DNA of 64,000 nucleotides from JAAUTT01 sp963846585 (GCA_963846585.1 CAWJWO010000010.1:12869-76868); one strand, 5' to 3'. Shown: positions 53,841 to 63,074, numbered from the stretch's first letter. Numbers and translations are program-made. Notes: generated by a model from the letters alone, not told the origin.

Positions 53841-54701
53841 ATGAAAAAGATATTTTGTTTTATTGCATTATTAACTTTTGTCATTTTGATAACAGCCTGC
53901 CAGAAAGATAATCAGAATAATTATGTGACTTTTCAACCTTCCATTATAGTGGAAGGCTCTATCGAACAGGGTGGATATCCGCTTGTATACCTTACAAAAA
54001 ATATTCCCTATTATTCAAATATTGATTCTTCCGATTTTATAAATATCGTAATCAGACAAGCTAAAGTTGTAGTATCGGATGGTAATAATTTGGAGGTATT
54101 GTCCCTGATGTATGACCAGCAACATTTTCCTCCTTATTATTATCGTGGAATTTTTTTAACCGGACTGGCTGGACATACCTACCAGCTTCAGATTTTTTAT
54201 GGAACTGATACTCTTAGTGCTATAACCACAATTCCAGCTCCCGTTCCCATTGACACTGCCTGGCTGCAATCCACTAATGGAAATCCAGATCAGGCAATTG
54301 TATTTGCCACTATTCATGATGATCCGTTAGTTGTAAATTATTACAGGACATTTACCTGTACCCCGTTAACTCAAAGTGGGTTTTATCCCACACTGGAATC
54401 AGTTTTTAATGATAAGCTCTTTAACGGGAATACTTATACGTTTAAACTAAACAAGGGACCTGAAACCTACATCAATTTGAAGAACTTTAACGATTATTTC
54501 AGTTTGACAGATTCCGTATATATTAAAATCTGGACAATGCAGCAGACACAATATACTTTTTGGCTGAATATTCAATCTGAAATAATTAATTCTGGAAATC
54601 CATTTGCCACATCTTATCATAATGTAATCTCAAACATTCAGGGCAACGGATTAGGTATTTGGGGAGGATATGGTGCTACAGTAAAATATGTACACAAATA
54701 A
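53841..54701 (+). CDS. DUF4249-family lipoprotein
   Basis: The start is ATG 53841 (MKKIFCFIALLTFVILITACQKD), giving 286 aa with lipid-attached Cys 20; a frame extension to 53793 precedes the signal and is unlikely. SIIVEGSIEQGGYPLVYLTKN, AKVVVSDGNN and GLAGHTYQLQIFYGTDTLSAITTIPAPVPIDTAW are characteristic of DUF4249, thought to be a surface partner of TonB receptors. Nested palindrome E3 begins 5 nt after the stop. Confidence 0.85.
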   Translation: MKKIFCFIALLTFVILITACQKDNQNNYVTFQPSIIVEGSIEQGGYPLVYLTKNIPYYSNIDSSDFINIVIRQAKVVVSDGNNLEVLSLMYDQQHFPPYYYRGIFLTGLAGHTYQLQIFYGTDTLSAITTIPAPVPIDTAWLQSTNGNPDQAIVFATIHDDPLVVNYYRTFTCTPLTQSGFYPTLESVFNDKLFNGNTYTFKLNKGPETYINLKNFNDYFSLTDSVYIKIWTMQQTQYTFWLNIQSEIINSGNPFATSYHNVISNIQGNGLGIWGGYGATVKYVHK

Positions 54702-54706
54702 TTGAT

Positions 54707-54824
54707 ATCAGTAAGAAATCACCAATTTTTTCGTTAGGTTTGTCAGAAAAATGCTCATTTACTTAAAGTAAACTGCGCTTTTTCTGCCTTCGCAAGCCTC
54801 AAACTTGGTGATTTCTTATCTGAT
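54707..54824 (+). repeat. Nested palindrome E3 behind the DUF4249 stop codon
   Basis: Outer arms ATCAGTAAGAAATCACCAA (from 54707) and TTGGTGATTTCTTATCTGAT (to 54824) pair. Inside are TTCGTTAGG, inner arm CAGAAAAATG, apical CTCATTTACTTAAAGTAAACT, inner arm GCTTTTTCTG and CTTCGCAAGCC. It is in reverse orientation to E1 and E2, but the gene it follows is also reversed, so the rule relative to the gene holds. Confidence 0.85.
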
Positions 54825-54865
54825 AATTAGTTTTATTGCCTATAATAAGTGTTTCTTTATAGTCG

Positions 54866-54930
54866 GGTGTTTGGATCATAAAGTTCGTAAACGAGCGTAT
54901 TGAAGGCTACGGACTTTATGTACAAACATT
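54866..54930 (-). repeat. Shortened nested palindrome E4 behind the lipoprotein stop codon
   Basis: Outer arms GTGTTTGGATCATAAAGTTCGTA-like (54867-54889, here given in part) and TACGGACTTTATGTACAAAC (54908-54927) pair imperfectly. Only AGCGTAttGAAG remains between them; the inner arms and apical hairpin are missing. It abuts the stop codon of the minus-strand lipoprotein gene. Confidence 0.7.
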
Positions 54931-56139
54931 CTAATTGGATGAGTTAAAAGTTATACCCTGAAATATCTTCGCCAATGAGGAAGAAAATCCGGCACCATAA
55001 TACGAATCGAATGTACCTTTTGATTTGTCTGCAAATACAAATTCTAATTCCATACCCCAGCTAGTGCTAATACCATTCAAATTTTCAACAGGAACGGCCA
55101 CTATGGTTGCAATTTTTTGATTTGAGCTTACATAATATAATATAAGTGAAGCATCATTGTTCAACAATCTGGCCTCTTGGGTGGCAACTGAATCGGGATT
55201 GGTACCGGATTCAATACCAGGTAGTTTTTTACCTATATCCGTATAGTTTACACTCCCTGCCCATGCTATATTTCCAAACTGGAAAGTGGTATTAGCTGTT
55301 TGAAGTATTGATTGAACAAGAGTAGCTGTATCAATAGTTGTTTTTGAAAAATTGCCGGTATTAGTTCCGGAAAATTGTGCTAGGGTATTTGTTCCGTTAA
55401 GGAAACTAAAGGTCATAACAACTGAAGTCGTTGTATATGTCCAGCTTGCCTGAAGTTTATATGGGGATAACAGAATAAAACCACTCACACTGGAAGGAAT
55501 TCCACTGCTGCTGTATGATGCCGTAGAGCTGAATTCAGCTACTGTACTATTGCTAACGTTAAGCGTAATGCTAAAACTACCGGGGTAATCACCATTATAT
55601 CCGGAAATAAGAGATACAGCCTTAACTCCGGTATATTGAATTGTTAACTGCGCATCGTTGGTGGTTCCACCTGACTTGGAAGGAAAGTTAAAAACAATAT
55701 CCGAAGAATTTTTCACTGTATCGAATTGTTGGGTTCCCGGATTCCAGGTAAAAGTATACTTTATACTATTGAATAATTGTGTAAGCGTGGTATCCGAGCT
55801 TAAATTTATCGATTCAACCGCTTCATTAACATTACCATTTTGTTCAGATATGGCAGTTAATGGTTTAATGAGCCTTGCACTCTGTGAAGATTCTCCTCCT
55901 GATAAGCTAACAAAGTGTTCTAAAACAGAAATTGCATTTACATTGATCATACCTTGAACTCCATTGCTAATGTTCTGACATTCAGTGGTCAGGTCAGTTT
56001 TTTGTTGGTCTACCGTTTCAGTAGTGTAAGGAGATGTACCCGGATTTGAACTGGTAGAAGAATTATCAGATTTTTTACAGGATGTGATGGATAGGAATAC
56101 TAATAAACACAAAGTACTAAATTTCATTGCTTTTATCAT
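54931..56139 (-). CDS. Lipoprotein of unknown function
   Basis: The 402-aa protein has a lipoprotein signal (LSITSCKKSDNSS). A Ser/Thr-rich linker follows, then a long beta-rich domain with many Thr, Ser and Asn residues (VVMTFSFLNGTNTLAQFSGT, LNVSNSTVAEFSSTASYSS). No family is recognised. Starts at 56139 and 56127 (MKFSTLC) are both possible; the second gives the more usual signal. It converges with the DUF4249 gene, each with its own palindrome. Confidence 0.65.
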   Translation of the reverse strand: MIKAMKFSTLCLLVFLSITSCKKSDNSSTSSNPGTSPYTTETVDQQKTDLTTECQNISNGVQGMINVNAISVLEHFVSLSGGESSQSARLIKPLTAISEQNGNVNEAVESINLSSDTTLTQLFNSIKYTFTWNPGTQQFDTVKNSSDIVFNFPSKSGGTTNDAQLTIQYTGVKAVSLISGYNGDYPGSFSITLNVSNSTVAEFSSTASYSSSGIPSSVSGFILLSPYKLQASWTYTTTSVVMTFSFLNGTNTLAQFSGTNTGNFSKTTIDTATLVQSILQTANTTFQFGNIAWAGSVNYTDIGKKLPGIESGTNPDSVATQEARLLNNDASLILYYVSSNQKIATIVAVPVENLNGISTSWGMELEFVFADKSKGTFDSYYGAGFSSSLAKIFQGITFNSSN

Positions 56140-56224
56140 AACAATAGGATTTAAATGAATTAATTGAATATAATTTTATTAAATTTAATAATATTTCCTA
56201 AAAATTGAAATATATATTTATATA

Positions 56225-56312
56225 AATAAGTTTATACGTTTATAACGTTTATAAGTTTATAAGAAATTCTGTTACTCTAATAAACCTTATAAACCTTATA
56301 AACCAATTAATA
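56225..56312. repeat. GTTTATAA / CCTTATAAA words
   Basis: AAGTTTATACGTTTATAACG words at 56225-56260 face CCTTATAAACCTTATAAACC at 56285-56305 as an inverted pair between the S9 peptidase stop and the upstream lipoprotein start (both minus strand). Confidence 0.6.
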
Positions 56313-56355
56313 TTAAGTAATCAGTAATTTGACTACCAATTTTCACATCTGCACA

Positions 56356-58455
56356 TCATTTTTTCAGCCACTTATCAAGCCAGCCGAAAAATTCCCGTTG
56401 CCAGAGAATACTGTTTTGAGGTTTTAATACCCAATGACTTTCGTCAGGGAAAAATAGCAATTTACTTGGTATACCTCTTAATTGTGCAATGTTAAAAGCT
56501 TGAAAACTTTCAGTATATGGCACCCTGAAATCGTTTGCTCCTGTAATAATCATTATAGGAGTATCCCAATTCCCAACATACTGGTTTGGTGAAAACATGG
56601 AATAGGTTTTAGGTTTTGGTGTATCCCAATAGAATCCTCCAAAATCATGTTTTACAAAAAACATTTCCTCTGTTGACGAAGAAAAGCTTTCAAGATTAAA
56701 CATCCCGCAATGTGCTATGAAAGTCTTAAAACGTTTTTGGTGGCAGCCTGCCAGGTAAAATACCGAATATCCTCCATAACTAGCTCCCACGGCTCCGAGA
56801 CGGGAAGCATCAACATAAGGTTCTTTTTTGACGTCATCTATTGCACTCAGGTAATCCTTCATATTCTGTCCGCCATAATCTCCTGAAATTTCTTTATTCC
56901 ACGCTTCACCAAATGTTGGCAATCCACGTCGGTTAGGCGCTACAACAATATAACCGTTGGCTGCCATAATCTGGAAATTCCATCTATATGAAAAAAACTG
57001 TGAGACGGCATCCTGTGGCCCACCTTCGCAATAAAGAAGTGCAGGGTATTTTTTATAAGGATCAAAATCAGGCGGATAAATTACCCATACCAGCATTTTT
57101 TTTCCATCGGTGGTATTTACCCAACGCTCAACCGATTTGCCCATTTTTACAACATCATAAATGTTTTTATTTACAAATGTCAGCTGAGTTTCATTTCCTG
57201 TTTCCGGATAAATCCTGAAAATTTCCGGAGCCATCGATTGTGACATTTTTGTGCCAACCATTATTGAATTGTTGCAGGATAGAGCAGTATAATCATGATT
57301 GCCATTTGTTATCTTTTGTATATTGCCGGAATTTAATTCGATGGAATAGATCTGGAAGGTTGCATGGATACCGCTTATGAAATAAATTTTTTGATCAACG
57401 GCATTCCAAACGCAATTTGAAACATCCTGATCGAATTTATCGGTCAGGTATTTACGAATTTTTGTATCAAAATCATAAACAAACAGGCGAGCTTTATCAG
57501 CTTCATATCCGGGCGTTTCCATACTCTCGAAGGCGATCTTTCTGCTATCGTGTGAAAAAACAGGGTAACGGTCGTACCCCATCATTCCTTCAGTTATATT
57601 TTCAGTAGTTGCATCGTTAATATGATAAACATAAATATCCGAGTTAGTACTCATGCTAAATTCTTTACCTTTCAATTTTTTGCAGGAATAGGCCAGCATT
57701 TTACCGTCAGGGCTCCAGGCTATTTCTGAAATATCAAAATAAGGAGGTAAAGGGGAATCGAAAGGTTGTCCTTTCAAAATATCAGTACCCGCAAATATTT
57801 TGTTGTCCTTTAAAATGGAAATAAATATATGACTATGGGAATAATTTGACCACGAATCCCAGTGGCGATACATCAGATCAGTTATAATACGTCCATGTGC
57901 CAGGGGTAAATCAGGATATTTATCCTGGGTAGTGGAATCCGATTTAACATTTTGAAGATAAAACAGATTTTTCCCATCGCCTGAAAACTCAAAACCATTA
58001 ATATCTCCTTCAACCGAGGATACTCTTGTTTTTCCTGAGCCATCGGCATTCATTGTCCATATTTGTTCACTTCCATCCTTCGACGAAAGGAATGCAATTT
58101 TATTATTTGCGACCCATCTTGGGTTATCGCAGGAAGGCATATCAGAAGAAAGATTTACAGAGTTGCCTCCTCCGGACGAAATTAGAAAAATCCAGGTATG
58201 TTTTTTATTTGTTTTAGCATCGTAACGTGTTACATTATAAATTATTTGTTTTCCATCCGGCGAAAGTTGCGCATCTGATATGCGGCCAAATTTCCAAAGG
58301 ATTTCAGGGGTAATCTTACCATGGGCAATTTCCTGTTGTGTAAGCTGATTCGAGAAATCACCTTCATTTTTAAGTTCTGTTTTGGGAGAGGGACGATTGC
58401 AGGAGGATAATGCTATTACAGTAAACAGAATTACTGAGTAGAAAAGTTTTCTCAT
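56356..58455 (-). CDS. S9-family prolyl oligopeptidase, lipoprotein
   Basis: The 699-aa protein has a lipoprotein signal (VIALSSCNRP), a seven-blade beta-propeller of WD40-like repeats (about 45-430) and an alpha/beta-hydrolase domain (about 450-699). The triad is the Ser in GASYGGYS, the Asp in GANDFRVPY and the His in DESHWVLKP. It probably cleaves short peptides in the periplasm. Relatives include dipeptidyl-aminopeptidase-type S9C enzymes. recA lies upstream on the same strand. Confidence 0.9.
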   Translation of the reverse strand: MRKLFYSVILFTVIALSSCNRPSPKTELKNEGDFSNQLTQQEIAHGKITPEILWKFGRISDAQLSPDGKQIIYNVTRYDAKTNKKHTWIFLISSGGGNSVNLSSDMPSCDNPRWVANNKIAFLSSKDGSEQIWTMNADGSGKTRVSSVEGDINGFEFSGDGKNLFYLQNVKSDSTTQDKYPDLPLAHGRIITDLMYRHWDSWSNYSHSHIFISILKDNKIFAGTDILKGQPFDSPLPPYFDISEIAWSPDGKMLAYSCKKLKGKEFSMSTNSDIYVYHINDATTENITEGMMGYDRYPVFSHDSRKIAFESMETPGYEADKARLFVYDFDTKIRKYLTDKFDQDVSNCVWNAVDQKIYFISGIHATFQIYSIELNSGNIQKITNGNHDYTALSCNNSIMVGTKMSQSMAPEIFRIYPETGNETQLTFVNKNIYDVVKMGKSVERWVNTTDGKKMLVWVIYPPDFDPYKKYPALLYCEGGPQDAVSQFFSYRWNFQIMAANGYIVVAPNRRGLPTFGEAWNKEISGDYGGQNMKDYLSAIDDVKKEPYVDASRLGAVGASYGGYSVFYLAGCHQKRFKTFIAHCGMFNLESFSSSTEEMFFVKHDFGGFYWDTPKPKTYSMFSPNQYVGNWDTPIMIITGANDFRVPYTESFQAFNIAQLRGIPSKLLFFPDESHWVLKPQNSILWQREFFGWLDKWLKK

Positions 58456-58471
58456 AATAATTATTATTTAT

Positions 58472-58638
58472 AGATCCAAGAACCAAGAACCAGGAACCAA
58501 GACTTGCAGACGTTATGAATTGAAGACTTAAAGAAGTGAAGAAGTCCCACGTCCTTTTCCATGTCCGTCCACGTCCTCTTTTTACATCCTTTTTCAAATC
58601 TCCGTATCTGGCTCCTGGTTCCTGGTTCCTGGCTCTCT
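58472..58638. repeat. Inverted pair of CCAGGAACCAAG words between recA and the S9 gene
   Basis: AAGAACCAAGAACCAGGAACC words (58472-58504) next to the S9 start face CTGGCTCCTGGTTCCTGG (58608-58638) near the recA stop. In gene direction the recA side reads GCCAGGAACCAGG. CCACGTCC words lie between the two. Confidence 0.8.
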
Positions 58639-58672
58639 TTACCATTAATAATGAATAGTGTCCCAAAACCAG

Positions 58673-59722
58673 TTATTGTGGCAAGCCATTAGCCAGTTCC
58701 TTCCTGATTTTGGTTTCCAGTTCTGCTGCAAGTTCAGGATTATCTGTCAGTAATTGTTTAACTGTATCCCTGCCCTGACCAATTTTTGTGTCGCCATAGC
58801 TGAACCATGAGCCGCTTTTCTTAATAATTTCAAGATCAACTCCAAGGTCTATTATTTCTCCAAGCTTTGATATTCCTTCACCATAAATAATGTCGAATTC
58901 GGCAAGTTTAAACGGAGGGGCCAGTTTGTTCTTTACAATCTTCACCTTTGTACGGTTACCCATAACATCTTCACCTTCTTTAATCTGAGTCATACGGCGA
59001 ATATCAACACGCACCGATGCGTAGAATTTGAGAGCATTACCACCGGTTGTAGTTTCAGGATTCCCGAACATTATGCCGATTTTTTCCCGTAACTGGTTAA
59101 TAAATATGCAACATGTATTGGTTTTACTAATGTTTGCAGTGAGTTTACGCAAAGCCTGAGACATAAGCCGTGCCTGAAGCCCCATTCTGGAATCACCCAT
59201 TTCACCTTCAATTTCAGCCTTCGGGGTTAATGCTGCTACAGAATCTATTACAATTATATCAATTGCCCCTGAGCGAATAAGGGCATCAGCAATTTCCAAT
59301 GCCTGTTCACCATGATCAGGTTGTGAAATATATAGGTTTTCAACGTCGATCCCAAGTTTTTCAGCGTACAGACGGTCAAAAGCATGTTCCGCATCAATAT
59401 ATGCGGCTATGCCTCCGGCCTTTTGTGCTTCGGCAATGGCATGTATAGCAAGGGTAGTCTTACCGGAGGATTCAGGGCCAAAAATTTCAATAACCCTTCC
59501 ACGCGGATAACCCCCTATACCTAAGGCATTATCAATTGATATTGAACCCGAAGATATTGAAGGTACCAGAACCACAGCTTTGTCACCCATTTTAATTATC
59601 GTTCCCTTGCCGTAGTCCTTGTCAATTTTATCGAGGGTAAGCTGAAGTGCCTTAAGCTTATCTTTGTTTATTTCTTTTTTAACTTCAACGGTTTCTTTTG
59701 CAGTTTTTACATCCTTTTCCAT
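58673..59722 (-). CDS. recA: RecA recombinase
   Basis: The 349-aa protein is a standard RecA. KLKALQLTLDKIDKDYGKGTIIKMGD is the N-terminal motif, GPESSGKTT (82-90) Walker A, INQLREKIGIMFGNPETTTGG contains loop L2, and the C-terminus follows the family pattern. It catalyses strand exchange and triggers the SOS response. No intein or split is present. A TATCTTTG box on the minus strand lies 22 nt upstream. Confidence 0.97.
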   Translation of the reverse strand: MEKDVKTAKETVEVKKEINKDKLKALQLTLDKIDKDYGKGTIIKMGDKAVVLVPSISSGSISIDNALGIGGYPRGRVIEIFGPESSGKTTLAIHAIAEAQKAGGIAAYIDAEHAFDRLYAEKLGIDVENLYISQPDHGEQALEIADALIRSGAIDIIVIDSVAALTPKAEIEGEMGDSRMGLQARLMSQALRKLTANISKTNTCCIFINQLREKIGIMFGNPETTTGGNALKFYASVRVDIRRMTQIKEGEDVMGNRTKVKIVKNKLAPPFKLAEFDIIYGEGISKLGEIIDLGVDLEIIKKSGSWFSYGDTKIGQGRDTVKQLLTDNPELAAELETKIRKELANGLPQ

Positions 59723-59744
59723 TTATGGGATCATTTAGTTTTCC

Positions 59745-59752
59745 CAAAGATA
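59745..59752 (-). promoter_or_regulatory. Candidate recA -7 box
   Basis: TATCTTTG on the minus strand matches TAnnTTTG, about 22 nt before the recA start. No clear LexA-type palindrome is visible. Confidence 0.45.
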
Positions 59753-59812
59753 AAAAAAGGAATAATGCTTTGGAATATCTATACAGCGATTGTTGAAAAC
59801 TTTAATTTAAGA

Positions 59813-59844
59813 ATAGTGCATGGTGCATAGTGCTTAGTGCTTAG
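59813..59844 (-). repeat. TAGTGC words, start-proximal arm upstream of recA
   Basis: TAGTGCATGGTGCATAGTGC and a further TTAGTGCTTAG pair with the array at 59992-60046. Together they span the gap between recA and the bcp gene. Confidence 0.8.
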
Positions 59845-59852
59845 ATTTTCAA

Positions 59853-59991
59853 ATGCAGTATGATTTAATTAGTAAAATTTAAAAATAAAATACACAATTA
59901 CACTTAAAGAAATACATAATTCTTACAAATAAATATTATTAAAATATTATATGGGTTTAATCGTTTTTAATGTGTGTTATAATATTTTGAT
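59853..59991. other. AT-rich spacer of the recA-bcp gap
   Basis: AT-rich sequence between the two word arrays, without a recognisable gene or site. Confidence 0.4.
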
Positions 59992-60046
59992 ACTAAGCAC
60001 TAAGCACTAAGCACTAAGCACTATGCACCGAGCACTATACGCTATG
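59992..60046 (-). repeat. CTAAGCA array, stop-proximal arm of the bcp gene
   Basis: Six or seven copies of ACTAAGC run into the bcp stop codon (60042-60044). In gene direction it reads TAGTGC...TTAGTGC, as after purD and the gene at 3997-4857. Confidence 0.8.
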
Positions 60047-60497
60047 CTTCCAGTAACTGGATTGCATGATCCTTTGTCCTAACTTTGTCTATAACCTTTT
60101 CAATTTTGCCATCTTCTGAAATGATGAAAGTTGTCCGCAATATTCCAAAGTATGTTTTCCCGTACATGCTTTTTTCTCCCCAAACTCCATAAGCTTTGAT
60201 AACTTTTTGGTCTTCGTCAGCTATTAACCTGAACGGAAGCTTATGTTTTTCAATAAATCCTTTATGCGATTTAGAGGAATCTGCACTTACCCCGATTACA
60301 TCAAATCCTGATTTTAAAATGTCAGGGTATCCGTCACGAAGGCTGCAAGCTTCATCAGTGCAACCTGGAGTATTGTCCTTTGGGTAAAAATACAATATTA
60401 CCTTTTTCCCCTTATATTCGGCCAGGCTGATTTTTTTACCATCCTGATCGGTTGCTATAAAATCGGGAGCTTTGTCCCCGGGTTTTAGTGATGTCAT
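60042..60497 (-). CDS. bcp: Thioredoxin-dependent thiol peroxidase (Bcp/PrxQ)
   Basis: The 151-aa peroxiredoxin has FYPKDNTPGCTDEACSLRD with peroxidatic Cys 46 and resolving Cys 51, the PrxQ spacing. It reduces peroxides using thioredoxin in the cytosol. Length and motifs are normal. It shares strand with recA but word arrays separate the two, so the genes may not be co-transcribed. Confidence 0.93.
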   Translation of the reverse strand: MTSLKPGDKAPDFIATDQDGKKISLAEYKGKKVILYFYPKDNTPGCTDEACSLRDGYPDILKSGFDVIGVSADSSKSHKGFIEKHKLPFRLIADEDQKVIKAYGVWGEKSMYGKTYFGILRTTFIISEDGKIEKVIDKVRTKDHAIQLLEA

Positions 60498-60523
60498 AAT
60501 ATTTCAGTTATAATTATTTAATA

Positions 60524-60585
60524 CAAGAACCAGGAACCAATAAATTAGTTGTTAGTTGCTGGTTGTTAGTTGTTAGTTGTAAAGC
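60524..60585 (-). repeat. AACCAGGAACCAA and TTGTTAGTTG words upstream of bcp
   Basis: AAGAACCAGGAACCAA then TTAGTTGTTAGTTGCTGG words lie in the divergent gap. On the minus strand they read as the start-proximal complement form, matching the general rule. Confidence 0.65.
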
Positions 60586-60632
60586 AACATAGCCTAATTA
60601 TGAATATTTAACAAAAAATGCAGGATAAAGTT

Positions 60633-60640
60633 TAACTTTG
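60633..60640 (+). promoter_or_regulatory. Candidate -7 box TAACTTTG
   Basis: TAACTTTG fits TAnnTTTG and lies 106 nt before the ATG at 60746. Confidence 0.4.
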
Positions 60641-60745
60641 AAACCAAAAACTGAATTATTAATCATTGAACAACAATCTTTAGGAATATTTAAAAAACTA
60701 TATCAGTTACCATGTAACACCTGTCATAAATAATTATTTTCCTTA

Positions 60746-62677
60746 ATGTATTTTCGTCTGTTTCTATATATTTCAATTTATTATTTTAATGTATCATTTT
60801 CATTAACGGCTCAGTCTACTATCCGGGAAGAATCTCTTAAATTTTTTAATGAGGGGAATTATTCACAGGCACTGCCATTGTTTAAACGTCAGGTAACACT
60901 TTTTCCAAAGGATCCGATCTATCAATATTATACAGGTGTATGCCTGGTACAGGCCAACAATAATCTTAATCAAGCCATCGACTATCTTACATTTGCCGCG
61001 GATGGACCTGTGCCTTCGGATGTATATTACTTTTTAGGAAAGGCTTATCACCTCAGGTACAAATTTAAAGAAGCGGTGGAATCCTATTTGAAATTTCAGA
61101 GATATGGCAGCAAATCACTGAAAGACAAATGGCAATGTGATATGAATTTAGAAATGGCCCGTAATGGCAATAACTTGTTGGGAAAGCAATGTGTTTTTGA
61201 AGTTTATAAAACCGATACTATTAACAGCAGTAATGTTTTTGATTTTTATAATTCATTTTTAAAAACTGGAAAGTTCATTGAGAAGAGTGAGAAAATATTT
61301 TCTTTTACGGAATCCAAATACCGGAATACATGGAGATTTATACCCTCATCGCCAGATATAAACCAGCCTGTTTTTGAAAGTTTATATGTTGGTATAAATC
61401 ATAAAAATAAAGATCTGGTATCAATAAGGAAATTATCCGGAAATGGTTGGAGTAGCCCTGCAAATCTTGGAAATATCATTAATTCGCCATACGATGAAGA
61501 ATATGCGTATTTTAATACTGTTGAGCATACTTTATATTTCTCTTCAAAAGGGCATAATTCCATGGGGGGATACGATATATTTAAGTCAATTTATGATTCC
61601 GTCAATAATACCTGGAGTGAACCAATTAACCTAGGTTACCCTATAAATACTCCTTATGATGATTTTTTATTTGTACCATCCGATGATCAATCGCAGGCAT
61701 ATTTTTGCTCAAACCGTGAAACTCACGACGACAGGGTGATAGTTTATACAATTTCATTTTCACGAAATTATGAAACTATAAGCCCTTCTGTAAATATTGA
61801 TTATAGTTCTGCTTCTGATATTCATCCTGTTGGTATGAAAAGAAAGGCAATAATTAACACAGCCATACCTTCTGAAAATAAAATTAATGTTACAAAACCG
61901 TTAGTGAATAACTATCCCCCGGAGCTGCTAAATCATGGTGAATATGACAGATGTATTAGTTTAGCTATGCAATATCAGTTGCAAAGCGATTCAATGGGCA
62001 GGAAGGCAGAAATCCTGCGACAAAGGATTCCTTCAATAAAATCAGAGGCTGAAAGAGACCAGGTGAAAAAAGAAATTTATTCCCTTGAGAAAAGGTCGAA
62101 AGAATCACAGATAAAGGCTGATGAATATTATGATAAATCAAGAATTCTGGAGAAAAAATACAACGGTCACAATCTTTATACAGATTCAGGTAAATACTCA
62201 AAAAACGATCCGGTAAAAGATGCATTTAATCCTAAGTCCAGGGAAACTAATACAAACAAGGACACAAAGGCAGATGAAGTGCATGAACAAATTGTAAACA
62301 GTAATGAAAATAAGAAGATTGCCGTTAAAGTTATCAATGATTTTACTATTATGGCAAAACCGTATTATTCAACCGTGGATCAAATTCCGGTTAATCCACC
62401 GGTTATAGAAGGCCTGATTTACCGTATACAGTTGGGAGTTTTTTCAAAGGCGGTAGACCCTGCGGGATTTAAAGGAATGGCACCTATAGTTGGCGAAGCT
62501 TTGCAGAATGGAGCGACAAAATTTTATGCAGGGCTATTCAACCGGTTAAGTGATGCAGAAAAGGCTCTTAACAAAGTTCACGATCTTGGATTTAAGGATG
62601 CATATATTGTCTCTTTTTTTAACGGAACATATTTACCGTCTAACAGGGCGAAGCAACTTGAAAAGGATCAGAAATAA
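60746..62677 (+). CDS. Exported TPR/PD40 protein with SPOR-like C-terminus
   Basis: The 643-aa protein has a signal peptide (SLTAQSTI), TPR-like helices (about 28-130), PD40/WD40-like strands (about 195-330; SPYDEEYAYFNTVEHTLYFSSKGHNSMGGYDIF), a linker with a coiled coil (about 405-475), and a C-terminal SPOR-like domain (about 555-640; YRIQLGVFSK, FYAGLFNRLSDAEKALNKV). SPOR domains bind denuded peptidoglycan. The order TPR, PD40 then normally OmpA is known in gliding and type IX secretion proteins; here SPOR stands in the peptidoglycan-binding position. Confidence 0.75.
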   Translation: MYFRLFLYISIYYFNVSFSLTAQSTIREESLKFFNEGNYSQALPLFKRQVTLFPKDPIYQYYTGVCLVQANNNLNQAIDYLTFAADGPVPSDVYYFLGKAYHLRYKFKEAVESYLKFQRYGSKSLKDKWQCDMNLEMARNGNNLLGKQCVFEVYKTDTINSSNVFDFYNSFLKTGKFIEKSEKIFSFTESKYRNTWRFIPSSPDINQPVFESLYVGINHKNKDLVSIRKLSGNGWSSPANLGNIINSPYDEEYAYFNTVEHTLYFSSKGHNSMGGYDIFKSIYDSVNNTWSEPINLGYPINTPYDDFLFVPSDDQSQAYFCSNRETHDDRVIVYTISFSRNYETISPSVNIDYSSASDIHPVGMKRKAIINTAIPSENKINVTKPLVNNYPPELLNHGEYDRCISLAMQYQLQSDSMGRKAEILRQRIPSIKSEAERDQVKKEIYSLEKRSKESQIKADEYYDKSRILEKKYNGHNLYTDSGKYSKNDPVKDAFNPKSRETNTNKDTKADEVHEQIVNSNENKKIAVKVINDFTIMAKPYYSTVDQIPVNPPVIEGLIYRIQLGVFSKAVDPAGFKGMAPIVGEALQNGATKFYAGLFNRLSDAEKALNKVHDLGFKDAYIVSFFNGTYLPSNRAKQLEKDQK

Positions 62678-62717
62678 AAAATTTGCTATTTTTTATTGTT
62701 AAATCAATAGATATCAT

Positions 62718-62725
62718 TATTTTTG
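62718..62725 (+). promoter_or_regulatory. Candidate clpS -7 box
   Basis: TATTTTTG matches TAnnTTTG 68 nt before the clpS ATG, with a TATTGTT about 22 nt further upstream as a possible -33 element. Confidence 0.45.
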
Positions 62726-62792
62726 TTAATTAGTGCCTATAAGAAACTGAATTATAAAGAGGATTGTTTATAAATAAGGGGGGAGTAAAGTG

Positions 62793-63074
62793 ATGTCAAA
62801 TAAAGAACTTCCTGAAAAATATGATTTTGAACATGCTGTTGATGGAGCCGGGAATAATAATTTTCTGACTCTTCATAACGATGATATACACACATTTGAT
62901 TATGTCATAGAAACTCTTGTAGATGTTTGTGAACATGATGTGATACAGGCCGAACAATGTGCCTATATTGTTCATTACAAAGGGAGTTGTGATGTTAAGA
63001 AAGGAACTGTCAGTAACCTTCAACCAATAAAAAATAAGCTACTGGATAAAGGTTTGTTAGCAACCATTGAATAA
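62793..63074 (+). CDS. clpS: ATP-dependent Clp protease adaptor ClpS
   Basis: The start is ATG 62793, 8 nt behind a GGGGGGAG Shine-Dalgarno-like run; a GTG at 62790 is possible. The 93-aa protein matches ClpS: FLTLHNDDIHTFDYVIETLVDVCEHDVIQAEQCAYIVHYKG includes the HNDD and hydrophobic pocket that bind N-end-rule residues. It delivers substrates to ClpA-type unfoldases. Alone here; clpA is not in the window. Confidence 0.88.
   Translation: MSNKELPEKYDFEHAVDGAGNNNFLTLHNDDIHTFDYVIETLVDVCEHDVIQAEQCAYIVHYKGSCDVKKGTVSNLQPIKNKLLDKGLLATIE

Noticed and set aside
58370..58666. 98-codon minus-strand frame between recA and the S9 gene
   Set aside because: It is made largely of CCAGGAACC and GGACGTGG words and overlaps the S9 signal peptide in another frame.
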